From: Apostichopus japonicus
Lineage: Eukaryota > Echinodermata > Holothuroidea > Aspidochirotida > Stichopodidae
Direction of reading: 5' to 3'
Assembly (NCBI RefSeq): GCF_037975245.1
Contig: NC_092577.1
Coordinates: 9,523,013-9,587,012 of the forward strand
DNA length: 64,000 bases
A program made the position numbers and the translations under genes. Below are positions 12,551 to 26,469 of this stretch, in pieces; position 1 is the first letter of the stretch, and each line of letters starts with the position of its first letter. The notes beneath the pieces are model-generated. The model was not told the DNA's origin. It ran no database searches and was given only the letters and a program-made list of their open reading frames with translations.

Positions 12551-13745
12551 CAGTGGCGTCGCCAAGGGGGGGGCCCGGAAAACCTAGTGCCCCCGAGTGC
12601 CCCCCATCTGAGATTTGGGTTGGTAAAAAAATATATATATATTTTGTTATATTCAACTCCCATCATCTGAGTTGGTTTTTCATAAGGACAAAGAAGCACG
12701 GTAATTCGTATTTTCTTCAAATGAGCTGCAAAAAATGAAAAAGTTTATCCTTGAACGTCGGGTATCGAAGTCGTAACCCGCGCCATCACAACAGGTGTCG
12801 ATATTTACATTGAATGTGTCAGTGCTCACGCCATACCAGAGGATATACACGTCCGCTTCGCGAGCTACATGACTGTGAGAAGGGAGGGTACTGCGGTATG
12901 TTGCCTTGGTCTGAGGTTGACAGGTTAGGAGCTGACGAAATGTGAGAATGTGAGGGTCCGCAGGCACCATACTTGCCTATATTTGTGGACCCATATATTA
13001 ACCCTGTTGTGTAGGGGGTGCAGAGGTCATTTGAGGCCAGATGCTTTTAGGAACAAATGGCGAATGTTCACACCTGCATGCTGAGCCATACTCGATGTGT
13101 GATCAAACTTTGGATTGCATGGTGAGATCCCTGATAGGAGCCAATAACGATGCTGGAACCTGTTACATCTTAATAGATAATGGGCGAAAACGAGAAGGAC
13201 AAGAAAGGAGTCGGGGGTCATGCACACATTAATTCAACAAATGTAGGTTCTATTGATAGGGTTAGGCATTATATCGACAGCATGTGGTTCATATCCTCTG
13301 CAAAATTCTGCGCCTTGTTAAAATCATTACCTCAAAAATAGCAATTTCTGGAGATATCTTCAAATCGAATTTAGCATCAAATGTGGCAGCATTTTGCATC
13401 TAGCCCATCCTCCGTATGAGAAAATTTTCCAAAGGGGAGGGGGGCAGTGGCGGCGGAACCGGGGGCTTGGGGGCTCAGCCCCCCAATGAAAAAGCTGAGG
13501 GGGCAAATGCATGATAAGCCCCCCCCCCTCAATATTTACCAAGGCTCCGAAACGTGCATCTGCCCATTTTTCAATGCATACTTGTCGATCTGTCCGATGC
13601 ACACGTATACTATATAGGTGTAATAATTTTAGTAAATGCTGGGGGGACCCTCGGCCCGTCCCCTGGCTATAGGCCACATTGTCACCCCATCAAATGCTGG
13701 TGCCCCCCTGTGCCCCCCAGACTAAAAAGTCTGATGACGCCACTG
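12551..13745. mobile_element. Nested hAT-type element with perfect 8-bp TSD
   Basis: Its termini are CAGTGGCGTCGCC and GATGACGCCACTG. The perfect duplication TCCCCCAG lies at 12543-12550 and 13746-13753. It has no transposase ORF. Its right part includes a fragment of the 35-1098 family at 13445-13690. Confidence 0.85.
13445..13690 (+). mobile_element. 5' fragment of the 35-1098 hAT family
   Basis: This repeats 35-285 almost base for base, from CAGTGGCGGCGGAACC through the block ending GGCCACATTGTCACCCC, then stops. It has no right terminus and no flanking duplication. It may be a truncated insertion or an exchanged segment. Confidence 0.8.
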
Positions 13746-13809
13746 TCCCCCAGGACGGCGATCAGTATTCCCGGCACTCAGGAAATCCTGGGCACATCCC
13801 TGTATATAT

Positions 13810-13885
13810 CCCGATGGAGGCTGGAAGTTTTTTCACTGTTCTTGATTTTCCAATTCATTACGATTTTCATTTATATATCTTCTGA
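13810..13885 (+). repeat. Second copy of the SINE tail
   Basis: TCCCGATGGAGGCTGGAAG and the following TTTTTTCACTGTTCTTGATT match the tail of the SINE at 12066-12139. Without the hAT insertion the two copies would have been tandem, with a period of about 75 bp. Confidence 0.6.
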
Positions 13886-14048
13886 TCTATAGTCCCTAAA
13901 GCTCTGGAGAATTACTTGGACGGTAGGTCCGCTCATCTTATATTGTGTTGAAATGATGCAATTTTGGGACTTGTCGCCCTTGAAAACCAAAGTAGCAAAA
14001 AAAGAGTAAGAATTATCTCCCAATGCTACAGTTTCCGGGTGCTTGGCC

Positions 14049-14732
14049 CAGTGGCGGAGCTAGGGGTATTTGTCAGGGGGCAAGAATGGTCTGTAGTGGC
14101 GCTTTTTACACTATATAAGTGGAGCGCCACCACAGGTTGGCGCGGAGCGTAAAGAATTTTTTTTGAGAAAAGATACGCCCTAGATCGCCGGAAATGACCC
14201 TTTCCGGGCCTTGCTAATTTGCAGATAATCTAAGAATATATAGGTGTCATCGCCATTTGTGACAACTCGGAAGTTTATATGGGTATTGAAAGTACATGCG
14301 CTTAATCACAATCCCTGTGGTATCTTTGTGAGTGCGCATGTTTTCCTAGCCCTGACACAATACCTGTTGTAACCTACTGCCCTAATCAACACACTGATCA
14401 TGGAGCGGCGTATAACGTACATGCCGACATAAAGGTTAGTGTTTATTACTATATTAGCCACTGCGCGTGGCGTATCGTCTAAAAGTAGATTGAAAATAGC
14501 TTCGTACAAGGAAAGTGCCGATAAAATAAAGACCGCCGTTAGAGCATTTTGTCAGAAAATTACACCAACAAAATGTGACAAATGTCAATAGGTAGATGAG
14601 AGTGCAATAAAAAAGTCAATCGCGAATAAGTAAAAGTGGTAAAAGCTGAAAAGGGCGCCAGCAGTCCATTTGATTCCGTCAGGGGGGGGGGGGGCATTCG
14701 CCCCCGTTGACTATATGGACGCTCTGCCACAG
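14049..14732 (-). mobile_element. hAT-type element, longer copy of the 398-782 family
   Basis: It is in the opposite orientation to 398-782. Termini CAGTGGCGGAGC and GCTCTGCCACAG are flanked by GCTTGGCC (14041-14048) and ACTTGGCC (14733-14740), which match at 7 of 8 bases. The middle section (about 14283-14560) is absent from the short copy. No protein is encoded. Confidence 0.75.
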
Positions 14733-15104
14733 ACTTGGCCCCTGGACCACCGTACGGGCTTCATTATATTCCAGTGCTCTTTTCCGCTTTAAAGGACTGA
14801 GTATATGAAAATTGTCACAGCTGAAGTCCCAGCCCCCCCCCCCCCACCAGGGCTTAGAATACATATCGGAGACATATATGTATTCTCTAAAATGTATTTT
14901 TAGTGCTTTAAACTTGCTACGAGAGAACAAGAAGTCCAAGAAACTGTGCGGCTTACAATTACTCTCTGACATTTATGTGCTCCAGAACTACCAGCTGAGG
15001 TAATTAACTATCTGAAATGCTGCAGCTTACGGGGGCTTCGCCGCACTCCTTTACCCATCCACCGAAGCCAACCCACAAAAACAAGAGAAAAGTATCCCCA
15101 CCTT

Positions 15105-15275
15105 AATCTAAGCAATGGTTGAGCTTGTACTTATTTAGACTCCTTTTAGAACCCACTTACAATGTTGCACCTCTCCTAGCTAGGAGCCACCCAAGACCAA
15201 GAAATGGTTGAGCTTGTACTTATTTAGACTCTTTTCAGAACAATGCTGCCCCTCTCTTTGCTACTCCAGACCACC
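15105..15275. repeat. Two-copy tandem repeat, unit about 90 bp
   Basis: The phrase AATGGTTGAGCTTGTACTTA begins near 15113 and again near 15203. It continues through TTTAGACTC and CCTCTC in both copies. Confidence 0.75.
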
Positions 15276-15624
15276 CCCAGTCCCAGACAACTGACAAAAA
15301 CAGTTTAATTAATGACGGTCAATCGGTTAATTGGTTGATTATAAACTGGTTAATAATTATTTTGTACAATCGTGTGCTTGCCCCCTTGGATTTTCTTATG
15401 TAGACGGTAACATGATTGCACAAAGTACCGAAGTATATTTATTTATATATATTTTATATCTTAAGCTATGAAGCTGGGTCAATGTGTTTTGCACTAATTA
15501 TATCCCATACTTGTTATTCCTAAGCTATTCCTAAACTTATGAGTTATGACATCAGCGCAAAAAGAACAAAAGGGTGTTTCATGTATGTCGATGAAGAGAG
15601 GTTGGGGAGGGGGGGGGGGGGATT

Positions 15625-15965
15625 GAGGGGATATCTCATGCATTGACTCTACACTGAATACTGCACGTTTTATGTGTATGTATGGATATCTCATGCATTG
15701 ACTGTACACTCCATGCAATATGTTTAACGTCTTGAATAGAGATCTCATGAATTGACTCTAAACTGAATATTACATGTTTAACGCGTATGTATGGATATTC
15801 CATGCATTTTCCGTAAACTGAATACTACATGTTTAACGTGTACGTATAGATATCTCATGCCTTGAATGTACATCTCGATACTGCATGTTTGATGTGTATG
15901 TATGGATATCGCATGCATTGAATGTACATCTCAATGCTACATGTTTAATGTGTATGTATGGATAT
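15625..15965. repeat. Minisatellite, about 5 units of 60-68 bp
   Basis: Each unit runs GATATCTCATGCATTGA, a TGTACACT-like stretch, TGAATACTGCATGTTT, then GTGTATGTATG. Units differ by scattered substitutions. A G run at 15606-15620 sits next to it. Confidence 0.85.
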
Positions 15966-16092
15966 CAAACTTCAATTATTGGGAGGTCAAATATACTTTA
16001 AATTTAATTTGGTGTCAAATTTAACGTTGCGTAATTCTTTATTAAATATCTTTTCATCAACTAACAATTATATATAATTCTCTTCGTTTCAG

Positions 16093-17105
16093 AGTTGTGA
16101 CGACGATGGGAATGTAGGTCTAAAGGTAGGGAATACAGAATAGTTTTTGATTGCATATGGGTTGATGTCACGTGATTTAGAATACGTGGTTATAAATTTC
16201 CATGACTTCGACAATATTGTTGAAAGTATCATTTTTTTGTAGACTTTGAACACTTTTCTGCATCATGTTATGCAAAATCTGTGAATGCGCTTTTACTTCG
16301 TAATAATCAAGTATTCATTCCTTCGAGTAATGGAGCAAGATTCTACAGTTTTGAAATATTAATTTGATATATGTATGTGACTAACGCTAACTAAAACTGT
16401 CCTGGCGACGAAAATCTTTAGAGCCGAGAAAATGATTATTTCCTTAATTTAACTAACTTTTATTTCCTGAATATATAATGACAGTGCCTCAGGTTAATCA
16501 ATTTCTATGTTAGAAATTTCCAAACTTAGCAAAAGAAAGAAGGTTACAGTGATGATTTGAGCACTCCTAATATGAATGTTGAAGTCATTGTAGATGATGA
16601 GGGGTGAGGGGGGGGGATACAAGGGGTCGAATAACAACAATTTCTTGTTTTTTGATATAACTTATAACATAATGGTATAAACTATTAATTATTTTATTTA
16701 GACAGGACTTAAGTCTTGATACGTTTTAGATAAATATAAATTGACAAATCTGAGCTGGTAACGTTCCAATAACTGTTCTGTTTTCAAGATATACACCTTT
16801 AAAAGGTGCTACATCTATTGAACGCTCCTTTAAAGTTACATTGGTGATGATGTGTGCTCCTCAGTGCAGGCCTAAATTTATATACTGATCCATTGTTTTA
16901 GAAAGAATGAACCATAGACAGTTATGTTATACTTAGGTATAAAAGTAAAGTTGTGTTAATAACTACTTTGGGCCTTTTGTGTATAGTTGGTTGTTCCTAC
17001 AGTGCCTTCATTTCGTGTCTTATTTTTCTCTTATTTAGAGGGTCTTCAATAGAGTACGTGAAAGACTGCGGGATTTGATTGAATGACGTAGAGGAAGCAG
17101 GAACT
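16093..17105 (+). CDS. Candidate exons of an unrecognised spliced gene
   Basis: A 33-nt block at 16093-16125 sits between a good acceptor (TCTTCGTTTCAG) and a donor (AAG|GTAGGG). One frame reads SCDDDGNVGLK. A second block at 17039-17105 follows a pyrimidine-rich acceptor (TTCTCTTATTTAG) and ends at a strong donor (ACT|GTAAGT). In phase with the first it reads RVFNRVRERLRDLIE and then meets TGA. No frame is open through the whole second block, so either the gene ends or has decayed here, or this is a non-coding transcript. The family is not recognised. Confidence 0.3.
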
Positions 17106-18159
17106 GTAAGTCAACATCATTCAATTTTAGATGTTATGTACCTTCCGCATTTTGTCTTTTATGTTATGTCGATATAAGCAATAAAAAAGTTGACATATTT
17201 TGGCGAATATTCAACCTCCCTTTCTAGTAGATGTATTGCTTATCAGCGACCATTCGTAATATCGCTGAAACAGTTATATTGGGATCTAGTGCTTGTTGGT
17301 CTTGTATTCCAACCACTGGATACAAATCACGCATTAGTTCTCTCCATTTAATGTAAATGTAAACAAAATTTGTAATTATAAGAAACACTAATGAGGAACA
17401 TTATCTGATTTCAATACGGTGACGCGACTTCTAGGGACGTGTAACATCATTTCAATCTGTGAATAAGAAGAGAGTTGAGTCTGGGCTAGGTGATTCGATG
17501 CATTATTCAGGGACCTTTTGCAAAGTCATATCTGCATCCACGTTATTTAAAGTCACAATTCATTATACAATTAGGTGATAGAATAAGGCTATTAGTTAAT
17601 AATATAATTATTAGATATTACGATAGAAAGTAAAACCTTATATGGCATCATGCTATGTTGGTATAGTGTTGTAGTGATTGGTACCAGCTACATCATTACA
17701 CATGGCTACAGTATGCATGAAACAGAGGTAATGTCAGACACTCTTGAATCGATGGGGGTCAGGGGGTGGGGTGATGGGGTCAGGGGTCAGAGGGCCTACT
17801 ATCTATTATGGACGCGAAGTATTGCATGCAACTGATTCCATTATTCTTAGATATTTCCCTGTTTCTTTGCTGTTGCACTGATTTGGTGGCGCACTGCTTC
17901 CAAGCCGCATTCTCTCTAGTGCATTAGTTCTACTATACTCAATCGTTCTGCATAAAATATGCTAATATCTATGTACTAATTGAACAAGTAGTCTTTGTCC
18001 CTAAGTATCAGTCAACGTTACAAAGAGCATATATGTGTTCATTATTTACAGGTTTATATATTTAATTATCCGATTAAATGCCTTTGTTAGCGAGTTTGAA
18101 GATGAATTTGTAATGATATCGAGTTAACCTACATCTGGTGACATTTATCTATATTGCAG

Positions 18160-18265
18160 CTCTTTACGGAATGATATAGGAGAATTTGAGCATCGCCTGG
18201 CAGTCGCCAACATCAAGATGACGTCATCAAATCACTTTAGTATCAAGTTTGAAAGGACGAAGTAA
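18160..18265 (+). CDS. Candidate terminal exon of the same unrecognised gene
   Basis: The acceptor TCTATATTGCAG leads into a phase-1 frame reading SLRNDIGEFEHRLAVANIK and then a Ser/Asn/Lys-rich end with TAA at 18263-18265. The charged, helix-prone sequence looks more like protein than the neighbouring DNA. The 66-codon ORF that starts at 18292 follows directly and is probably 3' untranslated. Linkage to the blocks at 16.1 and 17.0 kb rests only on position and splice sites. Confidence 0.3.
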
Positions 18266-19175
<910 letters not shown>

Positions 19176-20071
19176 TGTGCATCACGACCTTAGTTATTGT
19201 TCCTCACTAAACGTATCCGTATAACGGTTCAACGTCCAACAATCAATCAAGTTATATAATGTTTCACATGTGATTGTATACTCTTATAATTCATGTGTCT
19301 TCACTCTATATATACATATGAATTTGAAATAATCGCCAACAATAGCAATTGTCTGTTCCTTGTATTGTTCTTTCTACAAACAGATTATTTGAATTTTATT
19401 TTCAATAATCTGTTGACTCAAATTTCATTTAACAGTGAACAGTTCTGACAGGGATGCTTTCACTCGCGATGTTTCAGGAAATGTATATTGGCTTATAGCA
19501 GGCTATGATGTCATGATTCAATATAAACTGTGTAACGATTTGTAACAAGTAGAAAGTTTTTTTTTTTCATTATACCTTTTTATCCATTTTTTCCCTTTTT
19601 CATTACACATTTTGACCAGAATATTGAAGAAATATATGACGTAATCGGTACGTAATAATTTGAGTTGGTTGAGACTATGTTATTGTTAAATTTGTTAAAT
19701 ATCGTCCCCGAGGCAATGGTTGGCTAGATACAATTATGTTTCATTATTCTAAACCAAGCAATATAACAGTAGATGTGGTCATACCCCCCCCCCCCCCCAC
19801 CCTTGTCTTCTGATGCTCTCCGTTGTTATTATAGTCCTTATTAAAGCCTTCGCTGTCAGGACAAGAAACCATGACATGAGCTTACTTAATTTAACAAGAT
19901 TGAACATAATAACGCTGATAATGTTTTGTACATTTTTAAGTAAACATTAAATACAATGGTATATTCTCTGTGTTTCATTTTTCATTTGTATTATTTCTTT
20001 CAAGTTTTTATTTTACTGCATCACATAAAGTTTCTATATGTTTGTGAGACTAAAGGAGCATCAACCACAAC

Positions 20072-20278
20072 GATCATGTCATATTACATGATAGGTAACC
20101 TATCGATCATTGTAATATTACATGATAGATAAGCTATCGATTATTTTAATATTATGTGATAGGTAAGGTATCGATCATTCTAATATTATGTGATAGGTAA
20201 GCTATCGATCATTTTAATATTACATGATAGGTAAGCAATGGATCATTTTAATATTATGTGATAGGTTAGCAATCAATG
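20072..20278. repeat. Minisatellite, 5 units of about 42 bp
   Basis: The unit is TTTTAATATTAYRTGATAGG followed by TAAGCTATCGATCA. Every unit contains the self-complementary core ATCGAT or a decayed form of it. Confidence 0.85.
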
Positions 20279-23200
20279 TGCAAGTCACTTTAGGTCACTG
20301 ACGCATTTGAGCAAAAAATGCATTTGATTTTGGAAATATCCATTCTGGAATATTCGTTAAGATACAAGACTTGTAGATTTGAATAACTATTGAAATTTTA
20401 CAATTTGTCTTCATTAATTGCTTCATTAACAGTCTTCTTTAATAAGGTAAATAAGTAGAACGTTAAACAGTTATTGTTTTAGCATGACATAATTTTTTCT
20501 TAGTAAAGCTGATAATATTATGTATATATCAATTAATCCTTACATACAAACATCGGCTCTGTATAGTATATACTCTTCATGTTATTCTTTCATTGTTCTG
20601 TTAATGCGCCTTATAAATGATTCTACTTCTTTCATTTTATTTCAGATCTTCTTTATTTCTTTATATTCCGATATTTTCCTTCGATTTATAACAATTCTAA
20701 GACTACATCTAATACTTGCTCTAATTATTGTTATATTTAGTCATTAATAGTTAGATTTCATTCTTCTTCAACCATTTAATAATTCAACTTTCTTCCAAGA
20801 TTTAGTTGCTTTATTTCGTTCCTCCTATATCTTTATCATGAATTAATCTTTGATATTACTCACGCGTCAAACAGTGAATATTAGAAGAATACTGTTAAAT
20901 GTTATAATACTAACAATGACTGGCTGTCTACCGCTACACCATTGATTGTGTTACTCAAAATCATACTAAAACATTGTCTTAGACATTAATGAATAACAAT
21001 GACATGTATTGTTTTTTATCCAGTTGTTCGTTCCATTATTATGATCACTAATGATGTTTCCCCGAAGACAATAGGACACGTGACTTTGACGTATAATAGT
21101 AAAATTTTAAAATGATAGTAACGAAGATAATATTCAGTATATTTAACATGAACCTTTAATGCGATGATCGGCTCTCCATACATATCTTTCATTCTTCTTG
21201 TATCGTTATTTTGCTTCACTTAATTAATGGTGCTGGTTGATGATTCATGAATATTCATGATCTCTTCATTGTTATTCAGTTTTTGTCGTATTTGCTTTAA
21301 CGCAATTGGATATTATGAATACCGATATAACCCAAGCCCTGTCCCGCAAAATTCAATATTTACATAACTTTACAAACACAAATTAACAAATACATGTGGA
21401 CGAAATCCCTGCGTTGCAGTATCTGTTTATGATATTAGATATTTCCATGGAAATAATTGTAATTGTTCTTGGTATCTTCCATATTTCTGTATGCTTGTAC
21501 AAATATATAATTTTGCAACCAAACACACTTGTTCCATTTGAGGCGATCCTGGTCTCTCATTATGATACAATTACAAGCTATTCATGCCATTTATCTGTTA
21601 CCATATCATAAGTACATATCGTAGATGTTCATGTATATTGAAATTGTAATATCAATGGAAGCAATAAAAGAAACGAATCAGATAAATATTGTCCACAGTG
21701 CTATCTCTATGTCACATGTAGTCTATGTAATAACTTGTTTTGGTCTGCATCAAGATCACACAGAAGGTTATGACTACCCAGTAACTCTCAAAACAGGTGA
21801 GGCTGGTATAGTTGCGGTTGAGATAAAGAAATTCTTCTCTGATAAAAATGCCGCTATCACTCTGTGTGCCTTTAATTTAAACTTTCTCTTCAAGTTCATC
21901 CCAAACTTTTCTAGAAAAAAGTATTGGTCCCGTCTGACCTCAGATGAGCTTCGACAGAAATGTAGTGAAACCGGTAGATAATATGTATAAACTAGATATG
22001 ATTCTGGCGTACACTTACGTAAGTTCGAAAATCATTTGATATCATTCAAACCAATTTAGAATCTGTTTAGGACTGTTTAGCTGCTCCAAAGACTTGTTTT
22101 TATATGTAATTCAAAGGCAAAATAGTTTGCGTCTCACAACTTAATGTATGATTCTGTAGCGTTTCATCATATGACTGAGTAAATGGCTTATTGTAACCTT
22201 CATGGTGTGACTTTGTGGTCTGCGGTGCAAGAGATATATCTTTTCGTTAACAGCGCAGTTAGTGGTATACCACAAGCTGACATATTGTAACAGTTTATTC
22301 TAAGCAAGCGATAGTATCAGATTGATACAAAGTTCAGTGATACAAGGTAATGATTGTTCCCATATTTAATATTTTATGTGTTTAATTAGTCAACGTACTG
22401 ATAATAATCATTAAATTAATAAACAAATACAACAGAACACACATCAAAGTTCAAGATTGACAAAACGAAAGGCTCCATCTGTTTGCATTACGATAAGGAG
22501 TATTTGGTTAAGTAACGAGAAAATTTGACTGGAAAACTGGCTGATCGATCTTATTTTCATGCCAGTGTTTAATAACCTTCTGATAATAAACACGTAAATG
22601 AATAACATGCACTTAAGTTCAAGTTAAGCACGAGTGAAATTAAGTTGGTTCGCTGGGAAGTGGATGGCGGTTGGGAATTTTGATATCATTAGCATATATT
22701 ACGTCATGATCAACTGTTGGTGTGTAAGATATGCAGCACCACCAATATTACACGGGAAGATTAAAGTGGAAGGAAGGGGAATTGTAGGGGGGTGGGTGAA
22801 TTGGCGTGGTTAAGTTCCATTATTTGTCTGTAGTATGAGGCTACATTCGGTTCAATATCTTACTATATAAATAAAAATAAAACAATGTTGACGTATGTGA
22901 AGTATATTTTAACCCCTCTTTTGGGAGTTGGCGGGAAACAATGTTAACCAAGAAGAAATTATAACACACAAAACTAGTTGATCCATTTCGAGGGTGAGAC
23001 AGGAACGGCATGAGTGTGAAAGGCTTCTGTGGCCATAATAAATGTTACACCTGATCATATTTGGTTAGGTTATGGGTGAAAATAATTTAACATTTAACGA
23101 CGCTTAATTGTACGTGTGTGTTTATTTGTAATATTGTTTTCGTCTCCCTAGTCAAGCCATGTAACGTTAACTCCTATAATTATAATATCAACCAATCTAA

Positions 23201-26200
23201 CCGTGTGGCTGTGGCCGTTCACCTGCTGATAAGAAATAAACTGTTCGAACTAATAATACAGGATAAAATACATTTATATTATCTGACACAAATTTAGTGT
23301 AAGTCTTCTATCTGCATGTATTATTACATCGTGTAATGATATCATAATTTACGTGAACTTACTCTTCAGAAAACGTTACTTTACACAACTGTGATGAAAA
23401 GAAAGTGTTCCTCTTTTTGTAAACCATGAAGCAGCCGTATTACGACTTAGCAAGAATGTTACCAAAATCTTCAGAGTATATTCAAAATTAGATTGCAATT
23501 AATCAAATTAAGGTATCTTGTTTTTTTTAAGTCGGTTAATGAGAGTTATAAATTAAGTTAATAAAGCTTGCAACTTGTCGTCACCCAGATATCTGTCTAT
23601 CTAACTAATCCTTTGAAGAACTAAAGATACACTACAAACACTCAAACTTTAATTTACTGTTAGTTTGAATTGAACCTTACAATTTCAACGAACAACTTGA
23701 CTGCGGTATTCCTGAAGCAAATAACAGATTTATCAAAATCAACCTAAATATTTGTTTTAAATAAACAAAGAATAATCTCATTAGCCAAGAACGAAAGAGG
23801 TCCATCCAATCTAAAAGTGCACCTAAAAAATGCTGCATTCAAATTGAACCATATCTCTGTACTGGTCTTAACAATGTAAGAGTTGATCGCCCCACAGATC
23901 TCATTTCTCTGTGAATAAAGCGTACGAGCGCCCTCTAAAAACAATAAAGTTTGCATCTCACTGGGGAAGGACACAACTTTCTTCTGCTTATAACAAAGGT
24001 ATCGTAAGATGAATACTGTGGAGTACGGTTAGGATAGTCAGAGTGAGGTTGTAGGATTAATTAGATCATCCACGTTTGTTTGAGATTGGAAGGGCTGTAC
24101 TGACGTTCGTTACTTGTTGATGTTCACAATAATGAATATTCAAAGAACATAATGATATAAAAATTAAACATCAAGATAAACAAAGGTGGAACTAGAGTAA
24201 TAAACAGCTTACTACCGTTTTTTCCCCATTCATCGGAAAGGGGGGAGGGGGGTCCTGCTCGTTTTTTAAAACCGATTTGGTTTGGTATATAGGTGGTTGA
24301 ATACAACTATATATTTACAGGGCTAACTCTCTAGTACATTAGTTTGAATGATATAGTTATGCTAGGAGTTAAAGAACAAACTTGTGTTTATGTACAGAAT
24401 TAAAAGCAGGACGACGATCAAGATTTTCTAGGTCGATCGGTCCTTAATCCATCATTTTGAACGATAAACCTGCATGATATATCATAAAAATCTTCATTGA
24501 CAATGCTAAAGTTTGATTATTTAACCGAATTATCGGTCGGATTTGTAATCAAAATCCAATTTATTTCCGGTAAGCTTTCATTTTTAGTTGTAAAACCTGG
24601 AATACCGGTTCAAAAGAAGACCGGCATTGAGCAATAATCCAATTTTTCCGACAGAGTGAAACTGGAATATATCATTAGTGTGTATTTTGCTTTGTCATAC
24701 ACGTGATTCCTTCGACATGCGAGGAAACATCCGGTAAGATTAGCATAACAATACGAGTAAGAACCCAGTCTGAATGAGAAGAAAACCGCAGGTGGCTTTA
24801 GCTTTGTGAACATTCCAGGGACAGATGTTCTGTTAGTCATACAGTATTGCATTAAGATAGCCTGAATAGGCTCGTTGCTCGTGCATAAACTCCATACAAT
24901 AGCAATTGAACGTACGGGGACTGCTGGTGATAGTGTAACCATTTAGTTAAATAATATTTACTTCAAAGGCATCAATTAAAGACACTGCAACCTTCTCATC
25001 GTGCTCTATACATCCATGGAAATGTTTGTTCAATATTATTCTCATTGGATCAATATCCCAGGATTTTATCTTGTGATTATTTCGCAATGATTTCGTAATC
25101 CAAAGTGATGTAGGCTACCATGGATTCAGGATCAATAGTTTTCAGAGACCTATACATTTTTTCGAGGGCTGAGAAAATGATTCAGGCTTATGAAGGAGGA
25201 TTTATTTTTTCGGAAGGATCACTTTGGTTTTATACCAGGATACACTTTAAACTATAGCATAACGCCATTTCTTATCAGATGGTGAAGTTCGTACGTAACT
25301 TTACTCTTCCTGACTTCCAGAAAGTGTTTGGAGATTAACAGATATTGAATGTCAAAATATTGTCCCGTTGACCTCTCGTCATCTCATGTGAGTAGACATT
25401 CCAATGAAAATCTTTGTTAATATTTTTAATCTGGATTAAACGGTATTAGTTTACACACTAGCAACAGTTCGCCTCTCCAAGACCTATAGGTTATTGTCAC
25501 ATAAACCACCAGAAACACTATCCCGAATTAATTAAATTTTACCAGCCCATGATTTTCTTAATAAAAGAAGCAAATTTGAACGACCTTTATTATCATCAAT
25601 TTGGATAAATATATAAAATTAAATATCGGCTTAACAAGTAATTGTATTATCAATATTATGGGTAAAAATGATGTTTTAAACATCCTCCGAATGGTCAATC
25701 ACCACCCAAGACCAAAATGAAAAGTTAGAATAAGGTAAATTAGGTAAGACATATTAGTCCTTGACTTTCAAGATAGAGGCGATATCATTTAGTGCAGTCA
25801 TTGTCTATCACTTGTGTTGAATACAAAGAAACCAGAAGAAACACACATTCACACGTGACTCACTCCTTTTCGTAATGAAAGTAAATTAGACATAATTTTC
25901 AGCGTAAGAAAATCGTTTCTTGCAAAACTAAACAGAGCCAAACCTAACTTAATATTACAACCGATTTAAACTAACTATCAAACGAACTATATCACGCTAA
26001 TGCATAAATTAATTGCTGTTCATCGTTTTGCGTAATTCAATGGCGTTGTAGTACCTTCCGATAAAATCTCAGTGTAATTAACTACTTCACTACTGACAAT
26101 ACTAATAACAAATGTCTCCATGAAAGTATAATGTCCAGGCAAGCACAATATTTTTGTGACGTTAATTTTCATTTGAAATTTTTAAATGCACCACGTGCTG

Positions 26201-26447
26201 TAGTACGTCTTTACTGCCTTTCCTTTTTCTCTTCGAAATTTCTTGACCAACCTTCTAAATTGCATTTAATGATCATAATTGATTATAACACCATTTGAAT
26301 ATAAATTGCTGTCATGGTGAAAATGTAAATTACCAAGTTTATATTCTTTAGTACCATCATTCAATAATTTATGAAATAGTTTAATCCATTTACTGGAACT
26401 AAACAATAAACATTTCGCATGCGCAAATCTAAAGTATTGATATTATA
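20279..26447. other. About 6 kb without a recognised gene
   Basis: AT-rich unique DNA. Several ORFs of 60-120 codons exist (for example 21625-21981 plus and 24610-24942 minus), but none has a family I can name. No tandem repeat or TIR pair was seen. It may be intron or intergenic sequence. Confidence 0.4.
21625..21981 (+). CDS. Unrecognised 118-codon ORF
   Basis: The N-terminal half is hydrophobic and irregular. From about residue 45 it reads more like a protein (HQDHTEGYDYPVTLKTGEAG, then a Lys/Phe-rich stretch and SDELRQKCSETGR before the stop). An exon with a false upstream extension is possible. I see no domain, no clear acceptor and no partner exon. Confidence 0.2.
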   Translation: MFMYIEIVISMEAIKETNQINIVHSAISMSHVVYVITCFGLHQDHTEGYDYPVTLKTGEAGIVAVEIKKFFSDKNAAITLCAFNLNFLFKFIPNFSRKKYWSRLTSDELRQKCSETGR

Positions 26448-26469
26448 CACTGAAAACTTAAATTGGTTC

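Larger units (their letters stand above)
12140..13802. mobile_element. hAT-type element with CAGGGATGTGCCCA termini
   Basis: A perfect 14-bp inverted repeat, CAGGGATGTGCCCA, lies at 12140-12153 and 13789-13802. It is flanked by TATATATA and TATATATC, a near-perfect 8-bp duplication in the TA-rich SINE tail. The interior repeats the phrase CCGCCCAGCACTA. A second hAT element (12551-13745) is inserted in it. Confidence 0.7.

Noticed and set aside
20072-20278. CRISPR array
   Set aside because: Units are contiguous and degenerate with no unique spacers, and the DNA is eukaryotic.
24610-24942. 110-codon minus ORF as a membrane receptor fragment
   Set aside because: It has scattered Cys and hydrophobic residues only; no conserved receptor motif.
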